DNA from: Fibrobacter succinogenes
GTDB taxonomy: Bacteria > Fibrobacterota > Fibrobacteria > Fibrobacterales > Fibrobacteraceae
Direction of reading: 5' to 3'
Length of the DNA: 64,000 nt
Assembly (NCBI GenBank): GCA_902762305.1
Contig: CACWNW010000003.1
Coordinates: 82,662 to 146,661, forward strand
Shown piece after piece: positions 51,855-59,197 of the stretch. Position numbers and translations under genes: made by a program. The notes beneath the pieces were generated by a model that made no database searches, was not told the origin of the DNA, and saw only the letters and a list, made by a program, of their open reading frames with translations. Position 1 is the stretch's first letter, and each line of letters starts with the position of its first letter.

Positions 51855-54185
51855 TTATTTCCCCTTAGGAGGTGTAATGATGAAAAATGATTTATCTGTC
51901 TTGCCTGTGACCGGAGGTAATTCCTGGCCTTCTAAATCATAAACGGTCAATTTCCATTCAAGTTCCAATTTTGCATCTGCAGGACAGAAGATGAAAAACA
52001 CCTTAGATTCAAGATCCTTGTCCTTTCGGGAAAGATGGAATTCAAGAGGTTTGCCAAATTCCGCAGGCAACGTAATTTGAACATTAGCTCGATAATATTT
52101 CTCGCCTAGTTCAAGCAAATCGATACCGGCCATTTCGATTCTCTTTAGAGGAACAATAAGCGATGAAGAATCAGGATCACCCTTCATGACAGAAGACATA
52201 ACCATGTCGTACTCATTATTTTCATACTTGAGATAGAACTTGTAGGTGTAATCCTTGATATTCTCTTCTTGAGTACAGAGATTAACCTTAACAGGTTCCC
52301 ATTCGTCTTCCTTCGACAAATCTATGGGGAACACATATTTACCGTAATAGATTTCGCCATTAATATCATTGATATTATCATCAGGAACTAAAGGCAGTTC
52401 TACCTGTAGCGTTCTTCGATTCTTAAACGGAAAATCAGCAAAAATGTTAGTTATACCGTCATCACCAAGTTTGAATGTCTTTTCGGGGAGTGTGATAGGA
52501 TCAATGCTCTTGAAGAAATACGTTGTCTTATAGTGTACCGGTTGGTCCAAAATAACTCCGAGATTCTTTTCAAATACAACTTCCTTAGTAAGGTCATCAC
52601 CATTGATAAGGATTTGTTCCGGTCCCATAAGGCGATTTCCATCGGCATCATCATACCATAATTCAAACTGGACTCCAGAAACTTTTAAATCGCCAGGAAG
52701 ATTAGTTACATTGGGATGTGCTCGGAAGGCTGCTTCTATAACACCTATCCTACCAACATTGACAACAACATAATTGCCTTTAGCCGTTTGAGTCGGAAGT
52801 TTAATGCAATCAGACCCCCCTTTCAAGTACACATAAGGTGTATAATTGATAACACCTTTATCATCCTTAGGCTTCATAAAACTCCACTCGGCCGTCGGAT
52901 TATCCTTATCAAACATGAAGCTTTTAATTCTGTCTTTATGGCCTTCGGGGAGAGACGGGTACTCACATTCAACTTTGACCATATTGACGAATGGTTTATC
53001 ATTCCATGGGGCCGTACCACAAAGCGTGATCTCTTTGAACGAGAAGACTTCATCGGACAAATCAATGACCGTAATCATCTTCTGCAATTGTTCTTCGGTA
53101 ACATTCGCAAAGAAATCACAGATTGTTGCCTGTGGAGCGATATTATACTCAAAGACGCAGCTCTCACTAAAATCAAGTTCGGTAAAGCTTTTGAATTCTT
53201 CTTCTATAATGAGATCGGTTTTCCCACCCCGTTCATCCTCAGAAAGAGGCGCAATCTTTGTTTTAATGATTTCCTCGATTTTCTTATCCAAAATAGCCAT
53301 CATCGATTCACGAATCTTTTCCACAGTTTCATCATCTAGATCTGTGGATTGTTTGTTAATATCGATATTGATGAACGAATTTTCTGTTAATACTTCGGTT
53401 ATTTTTCTTGACTTTACTGAGCCACCACAACCTTTGTTTACAATTCTTGAAATTGATGCCGCTTGGACAGAACCGGCATAGATTCTAATATCAAGCGCAG
53501 GCATAGCCATCTGCAATTTCAAGTCATAACCAATAGAAATAGCATGCGTTCTTCCTTTGATACCTGAGTAAAATACGGCAGCACCCTCCGGAGTCAATTG
53601 CAGAACCGTTGCACGATTATTGTCGCCAAACAAAGCCGGTTTTCCTCCGCCATTGTGCCATTCCACCAGCGAGCCCCCATTCTCTTCATAGATATCAACA
53701 GAGCCCGATGTGAAAGTGACCGAACCAAACGTAATTTCGCCCACAGAAGGTATTTTTTTTCTCGCTGCAGCAGCCTCACCTTCCAAGAAACCATCCATAG
53801 CGTTTCCTTTGGTCTTCTTCTCATCCAATTTAGAAGGCTTTGTTATAGTCTTAATGAGATTTTCCCTTTTTTCTTCTTTGGCGATAATTTGATTATACCG
53901 CTTTTGCTGAATCTTAAGTTCTTTTATAAGATCCTTAATAACATCTTCTTCTTCTTCCGAGATGACAAGATTTGTATCGAAATTAAGCCTACCGCCCATA
54001 AAACCCATGACGGTTTTATCAGAAGCCTTGGATCCACTCCAGAAAGCCCCTCGGAAAACAGGATTACCATCTTCGCCAATGCGTATTCGTGGCTTTGTCC
54101 TGAGGCAGTAATACAGGTTGCAGTCTTCAGTATCGGGATATACCGATATGTCTTTGTATGTAAGAACTACGGGTAATGTAATCAT
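51855..54185 (-). CDS. Giant-family protein P4 (unknown function)
   Basis: 776 aa, no signal peptide. N-terminal block ISVYPDTEDCNLYYCLRTKP (13-32), a charged helical insertion (about 78-145), KPALFGDNNRATVLQL (182-197) and YDLKLQMAMPA (220-230). Downstream beta modules contain an FMFDKDNPTAEW strand and an acidic turn like those in P2, P5 and P6. 30 bp after P3, without a recognisable ribosome-binding site. Confidence 0.7.
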   Translation of the reverse strand: MITLPVVLTYKDISVYPDTEDCNLYYCLRTKPRIRIGEDGNPVFRGAFWSGSKASDKTVMGFMGGRLNFDTNLVISEEEEDVIKDLIKELKIQQKRYNQIIAKEEKRENLIKTITKPSKLDEKKTKGNAMDGFLEGEAAAARKKIPSVGEITFGSVTFTSGSVDIYEENGGSLVEWHNGGGKPALFGDNNRATVLQLTPEGAAVFYSGIKGRTHAISIGYDLKLQMAMPALDIRIYAGSVQAASISRIVNKGCGGSVKSRKITEVLTENSFINIDINKQSTDLDDETVEKIRESMMAILDKKIEEIIKTKIAPLSEDERGGKTDLIIEEEFKSFTELDFSESCVFEYNIAPQATICDFFANVTEEQLQKMITVIDLSDEVFSFKEITLCGTAPWNDKPFVNMVKVECEYPSLPEGHKDRIKSFMFDKDNPTAEWSFMKPKDDKGVINYTPYVYLKGGSDCIKLPTQTAKGNYVVVNVGRIGVIEAAFRAHPNVTNLPGDLKVSGVQFELWYDDADGNRLMGPEQILINGDDLTKEVVFEKNLGVILDQPVHYKTTYFFKSIDPITLPEKTFKLGDDGITNIFADFPFKNRRTLQVELPLVPDDNINDINGEIYYGKYVFPIDLSKEDEWEPVKVNLCTQEENIKDYTYKFYLKYENNEYDMVMSSVMKGDPDSSSLIVPLKRIEMAGIDLLELGEKYYRANVQITLPAEFGKPLEFHLSRKDKDLESKVFFIFCPADAKLELEWKLTVYDLEGQELPPVTGKTDKSFFIITPPKGK

Positions 54186-54215
54186 ATTGTTTTTTATGGG
54201 TTAAGGGTTAATTTG

Positions 54216-56132
54216 TTATGCGGTAAGATTTTCTTCGTAAATGTAGAGGTAATCGCCAGATTCAGTTGTCCATTCACTCCATTCAGGCTTTTGGGGACTA
54301 TTTTTTACAATTGTCCTAACACGATACTCAAATTTTTTTTCATTATTTTGTTGAAATTTCAGGTCGGCGTTTAAGTTCGGCACCATTGGAATTTTTGGAA
54401 TTTCACCGTCTTCAGTCAGCGTGACAACTTCGTCAAGTTCGTATTTATTCTTTATTTCAATTTGGACCGCAGCTATGTCGGGGTGTTCAAGCCAACTAAA
54501 ATTGATTTTAAAAGTCAAATCCCATGTCTTGTGTTCATAGGCTGCATTTTCGTTGGTTTTTTCCATCACTTCTCTTAGACTTTCTTCGGGTAGCCTGAAA
54601 TGGTAAGGTTCACAGATAAAATCGGTCCAATAATCTTCATTGATTTTCCAAAAAAGCGGAAATTTTCGATGCTTGATTTTCTCCGCCTGTTCACTAGAAA
54701 TCTCTACAGTTATGCTCTCGCCTTTAGCGATTGTTTGCGGCCATTTGATATTACTTTTCAGATTGTGCTTCGCCTCTTTTACTTGATTCTTTTCCCGGTG
54801 CAGAACAGACAATGCAGCCTCACCAATTTCAATGGGATAGATTCCTGTATTGGTGATTTTGGCAACGTAGTTCGGCCACATGCAGTCTGTTATCGTTACT
54901 TCAGGCTTAATTCCAGACAGCTTGTGCAAGTTAAGTTTTACGTCGATTGGGTCTAGCACTTTTTCTTCTTCGTTCAAACCGTCATAGACTGTAAAAACTA
55001 CATTGCCTATTTTAACGTCTTCTTCAAATATTTTGTCCTGGAATGTCTTGATGAGTCCATCGATAGGAGCTTCCATTATGATGTTGAAACTAGAATCGGG
55101 AGACGCGTCGATGGTTCCGCTATCGGTGATTGATATAAAGCCATTTTCTCCATATAGCTTTCCATCACACATTTCTGCATCCCAATTAAATTTGGCGGAT
55201 TTGTACCCCCCATATCGTAACTCGCAATATTGTTTCCCTTTCCTTCTGAGAAAGATATTGTACGCATCACGCTTGGCATTTGGATGGACATAGGGAGCTA
55301 TTCCAAAATGCATCAAAACTTTATATTCGCCATTTTCTGAAATGATTTCAGTTGTCATATCAGGGGCGTTGTTGGGCAAAGCCTTGATTCGATATTCCTG
55401 AGGTAAAAAATATATGGCATCATCTTTGAGAGGATCCAAAAAGTATACCTTTCGTCCGTTTAAAATCTCGTAGTCCCAGTGTAATAAATCTTTAACACCT
55501 CCAAACATGCTGTCATAGGTGCAAGTACCCGGATTGACCGCTTCAATGCAGATAGTTCCTGTTTCCCTAGCTATTTGCGCTTGCGGCTTGTACTCGGGTT
55601 TCTTGATGTCTTCCAATTTTTGAGAACTGATATCCACCCATTGTATTTTCGTCTCCCAGGTAAAATAAACGCTACTATTGTCTTTCTTTTCAAAGGCGCT
55701 TTTCACAGCGAGAAATTCATCAATACTATTCCATATTTTAAATCCCGTTGCAGCTTGAGGTTGTTTGGGAGATAGGTAATAATCAAGATTTTCGGTAGTT
55801 TCTTTTCCAGTTTGGTCTTTGACGTGCATTACTAAACTTACGCTTGAAACAAGCATAGGCTGAATGTCCTGTATTTTACTTTCAACCCGGAACTCATAAT
55901 GCATTTTTATGACGTCACCATCTATATTGAAGTGAAGGTTAATCGGAGTTCCATCCATATTGCGCTTGTCAAATACAAGTGTTGGTGCGGCCAGTTCAAC
56001 ATCGTTCCACGTACTGTTGATGCCCTCCATTTTCGTCTGGGTATTGTATTTGCCTTTAATGTAATTGAATCCATTAAAGTGCGTGATTGAATTGGCAGCC
56101 TCAAGTAAAGCGTCTTTGATTGAATATCCCAT
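54216..56132 (-). CDS. Giant-family-associated protein P3 (unknown function)
   Basis: 638 aa, the odd member. Its first 225 residues lack the family N-terminus and resemble an independent beta domain (TPINLHFNIDGDVIKMHYEF). Residues about 229-280 (VYFLDPLKDDAIYFLPQEYR onward) then match the N-terminal block of the others. The C-terminal part has Ig-like beta segments (IKPEVTITDCMWPNYVAKITN). No signal peptide. It may be a fusion or a specialised component of the same assembly. Confidence 0.65.
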   Translation of the reverse strand: MGYSIKDALLEAANSITHFNGFNYIKGKYNTQTKMEGINSTWNDVELAAPTLVFDKRNMDGTPINLHFNIDGDVIKMHYEFRVESKIQDIQPMLVSSVSLVMHVKDQTGKETTENLDYYLSPKQPQAATGFKIWNSIDEFLAVKSAFEKKDNSSVYFTWETKIQWVDISSQKLEDIKKPEYKPQAQIARETGTICIEAVNPGTCTYDSMFGGVKDLLHWDYEILNGRKVYFLDPLKDDAIYFLPQEYRIKALPNNAPDMTTEIISENGEYKVLMHFGIAPYVHPNAKRDAYNIFLRRKGKQYCELRYGGYKSAKFNWDAEMCDGKLYGENGFISITDSGTIDASPDSSFNIIMEAPIDGLIKTFQDKIFEEDVKIGNVVFTVYDGLNEEEKVLDPIDVKLNLHKLSGIKPEVTITDCMWPNYVAKITNTGIYPIEIGEAALSVLHREKNQVKEAKHNLKSNIKWPQTIAKGESITVEISSEQAEKIKHRKFPLFWKINEDYWTDFICEPYHFRLPEESLREVMEKTNENAAYEHKTWDLTFKINFSWLEHPDIAAVQIEIKNKYELDEVVTLTEDGEIPKIPMVPNLNADLKFQQNNEKKFEYRVRTIVKNSPQKPEWSEWTTESGDYLYIYEENLTA

Positions 56133-56171
56133 TTGTGATAATTTTCCTGCTGTAAAAAGAAAGGGAAGAAA

Positions 56172-56195
56172 GAACCCTATGCTCAGATAGGGTTC
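56172..56195 (-). terminator. Terminator-like hairpin between P2 and P3
   Basis: 9-bp stem GAACCCTAT / ATAGGGTTC with a six-base loop. On the minus strand the run TTTCTTCCCTTTCTTTTT follows. It lies inside the gene cluster, so it may reduce read-through from P2 to P3 rather than end the operon. Confidence 0.6.
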
Positions 56196-56213
56196 CTGAG
56201 TCTCGATTCATTG

Positions 56214-59054
56214 TTATGTCTTAGGGGGTACCGCGTCTGGCAGGATTACCAATGGACCCGATACAGGAGTAGGGTCAGTGGTAATGAGATCCCCCGTTTG
56301 CGACATATAATCAATTGTAATCAACGGCTTAATTTCCGGATTCTTAATCTGAATAGTGACTATCTGATCATCACTGCCCGACTTCATCTTAATCATTGGC
56401 TGATTATTGTCGTCAATGTGTATGTTATTTTCTTCATCGTCATACTTGATGTGAATGTACAAACGCATCCATTTGTCCCAATCCATAGACTTGACGTTAA
56501 ATGTCAGACTCAGCTCATTCTTTACTAAAGTTGGCTTTTCCTCAGTTTTTTTTTCAATGGTCGGTTCAACCGATGCGGAGCTTGTTGGAATTGGCGCCGA
56601 AACGGTATTGTCTTCTTTGGGTGGGGCAGCATTGGGTAAAATGACAATTTTACTTGCTGTTTTTTCTTCACTCAATACGACATCTTCTCCCAATTGCGGA
56701 ATGTACTCTGCAGATATTCTTGGACGAATGGTGTCATCTATGACAGGAATGACCACCGTGGCTTCACATTTGTTGGAACTCAATTTGAGTGGCTGAATTT
56801 TTTCATCATCATAATGCAAGTTATTCGCATCGTCGTCGTATTTGAAGTGGAGGTACACTCGACTCCATTTATTCCAGTCGATTGATTCGCCATCAATAAT
56901 CAATGTAATTTCGTTCAAGTTAATGTCGATAGGAATTGTCTGCTGATTGGTTCCTTCCATTGATTGAGGATCAGACCAATCAGAACTATGCATTGAATCG
57001 TCTCCGTTTACAAGATAATACTGATACTTGTACAAGAACGATTTATTGCCATCTTCTTTTAGGCGGGATTCCCAAGTCCAAGTGTCTGGTTGGTAAATCC
57101 AACCGCTATCCTCTTCTTTCCCTTGGCATTTGATAATGACTCGGGCCCGTTCAACTGATTTTCTGAAATTCAATTCAAACTTTGCTCTGAAAACACCAGA
57201 CAATTTGTCATTGATACATAGTTCTTCGCTTGAGGATTCGAATTCTTCAGACCAGTCTTCCGTGCCATCTTTGTAGAAATAGTGAATCCGGTAAAGGTAA
57301 TTACTGGTGCCCTTATACATATAGCAATTCCAAGTATCACTAGGATTTCCTGCTGTCAGGGTAATAATCTTGGTTGCACCTTTTTGGTCCGGATCATCCT
57401 TGTATTTTAATTCTACATCGACCTTTTCAATGTCATCCCAGGCGATGTCGCCGGCCTTGCAGTTTACGCACAGATTGCCCATATCACTGTATGGTACGTA
57501 AATGCCTTCGCCAATGCCTTGCGCTTCTTTCAATTCCGTCCATTTGTCATTTTCGTCTTTCTTTCCGTAGTGAACGTCGAAACCGCGGTAACGTATACGT
57601 GTTTGGTAATAGAACTTATCAATCAGTTTACGGTCGTTATCTCGATCCATAAGGACCTTGAATGTCTTTGTATCTGGATTTTCTTCATCGAAATTGAATA
57701 CCTGATTTAGTTTTTCCTTGTTATTTCGGTCTTTGTATATCACGCGGACCGAAACCACCGCGATATCACGCCCGAAATTGGTATTATCAACCTTGATGGG
57801 GACGAGAATGGGCTGAAAATAGATGTCGCTAGCATCAATTTCCTTCACCAAAGATTCCAAGCTATATTTCCCATCTAGCATGAGTTCTAGGCTGTTATTG
57901 GGATTGGCTTCAGCCTCAATGACCTTGCCTTTGTTGATGGTCATTTCAAAATCATTGGTCACAGTGGTGGTAATATCGGTTTTAAGCTTGTAAGATACAT
58001 CAAAAAGAACGTTTCTCTTTTTTTCAGAGGCTTCGGAGCCCTTGGAACCTGTAGTTTTAACATCGTAGTTAGAAACTTCGTCTTGCTGAACACTAATTGG
58101 ATCTGCTTTTTCAAAAAGTTTGTCGCAAATCATCCCGTTAAGATGAGATGAAAGCGCGTTTAAAACAAGTTCTTCGTACTTATCGTTTTCAGCTGTATTT
58201 GAAAAATTCTGTATATCTATCTTGATATTTTGATTAGTGGAGTCAGAATTTTTTAAATAATTTAGCAAGTCTTCTTTGGAAACATACAGGTCGGCACCAT
58301 TGCTATAATACGTTCTCCCTGTAGCTGGAAGAGTATATCGTCCATAGTACTTGGAATCCATTCCAGAATGAGTTTTGACGAGATTTTGGAATTCATCATA
58401 AATTCTTTTATAATGAATTGTTGCTTTTACGGTAAATGGAACAAAAGTGTTGTACTTTAACTCGTAATTGACAACGGCACTTAGATTGACGTTTTTGTCT
58501 TTTTTTTCTTTTGGCCTGAGAATTTCGTATAGAATATTGGATTCTTGTGCTCCTAAGTTAGACGCAATGGTTGCATTGCAGTCACCAAAAAGAGTAGGCT
58601 TTGTTTCATGAATGTAATTACCGGAAAAACCAGAACTCGCAAGGTTGATGGAAACATTTCCTGAATTAAATTCTACAGGACGAATTTTTATTGATTTTGA
58701 ATTTGATACGCCCTTGCTTGCATAATTTTCATAGAAAATCTTGAGATCTTCAGTGAATTTGCGGTCTCTTACATAACTGTTCAAAACTGCTTCTACGTCT
58801 TTCATTTCCTTGTCTGTAAGAGCAAGATTGACAGACATGACAAGTCGTCCTTGTTGTGTTTCCTGATCATCGTCATTTTTGCTCTTGCGACCAATTATCG
58901 TATAGTCGAAAGCAGGCTTTTTTGTTGCATCATCAATTTTTATTCTTGGATGAGAATTGATGTAGTAAAACAAATACGGATCCTCGTTATCACGATAAAT
59001 GACAATGTGTGGATGTTGATTTGCCTGCGGGCAATGGATGAAATGTGAAATCAT
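56214..59054 (-). CDS. Giant-family protein P2 (unknown function)
   Basis: 946 aa, no signal peptide. N-terminal block IVIYRDNEDPYLFYYINSHP (17-36), KPTLFGDCNATIASNL (152-167), NYELKYNTFVPF (196-207), a coiled helical region, and multiple beta-sandwich modules. Its last 220 residues are a tandem duplication: 724-813 and 856-946 both run D-W-[ND]-K-W, [FI]-KYDD, VILP[ND]A, joined by a Pro/Ser/Glu linker. Second gene of the cluster, after a long hairpin. Confidence 0.7.
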   Translation of the reverse strand: MISHFIHCPQANQHPHIVIYRDNEDPYLFYYINSHPRIKIDDATKKPAFDYTIIGRKSKNDDDQETQQGRLVMSVNLALTDKEMKDVEAVLNSYVRDRKFTEDLKIFYENYASKGVSNSKSIKIRPVEFNSGNVSINLASSGFSGNYIHETKPTLFGDCNATIASNLGAQESNILYEILRPKEKKDKNVNLSAVVNYELKYNTFVPFTVKATIHYKRIYDEFQNLVKTHSGMDSKYYGRYTLPATGRTYYSNGADLYVSKEDLLNYLKNSDSTNQNIKIDIQNFSNTAENDKYEELVLNALSSHLNGMICDKLFEKADPISVQQDEVSNYDVKTTGSKGSEASEKKRNVLFDVSYKLKTDITTTVTNDFEMTINKGKVIEAEANPNNSLELMLDGKYSLESLVKEIDASDIYFQPILVPIKVDNTNFGRDIAVVSVRVIYKDRNNKEKLNQVFNFDEENPDTKTFKVLMDRDNDRKLIDKFYYQTRIRYRGFDVHYGKKDENDKWTELKEAQGIGEGIYVPYSDMGNLCVNCKAGDIAWDDIEKVDVELKYKDDPDQKGATKIITLTAGNPSDTWNCYMYKGTSNYLYRIHYFYKDGTEDWSEEFESSSEELCINDKLSGVFRAKFELNFRKSVERARVIIKCQGKEEDSGWIYQPDTWTWESRLKEDGNKSFLYKYQYYLVNGDDSMHSSDWSDPQSMEGTNQQTIPIDINLNEITLIIDGESIDWNKWSRVYLHFKYDDDANNLHYDDEKIQPLKLSSNKCEATVVIPVIDDTIRPRISAEYIPQLGEDVVLSEEKTASKIVILPNAAPPKEDNTVSAPIPTSSASVEPTIEKKTEEKPTLVKNELSLTFNVKSMDWDKWMRLYIHIKYDDEENNIHIDDNNQPMIKMKSGSDDQIVTIQIKNPEIKPLITIDYMSQTGDLITTDPTPVSGPLVILPDAVPPKT

Positions 59055-59119
59055 TTTTTCTCTTTTTTTATTTTGATGGTTAATTTTATGGTTTAAATAT
59101 TCAACACATATTCAGATGC

Positions 59120-59153
59120 ATCGGTGGTAGAATAAAGAAATTCTACCACCGAT
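59120..59153. repeat. Perfect 14-bp hairpin between P1 and P2
   Basis: ATCGGTGGTAGAAT (59120-59133) and ATTCTACCACCGAT (59140-59153) with a six-base loop, in the 143-bp gap between P1 and P2. No T-run follows on the coding (minus) strand, so it may be a processing or stability element, or an operator. Confidence 0.75.
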
Positions 59154-59197
59154 TTAGTTGTTTTCAGAAGAGTTTGATTTACCGACGTAATCAATCC

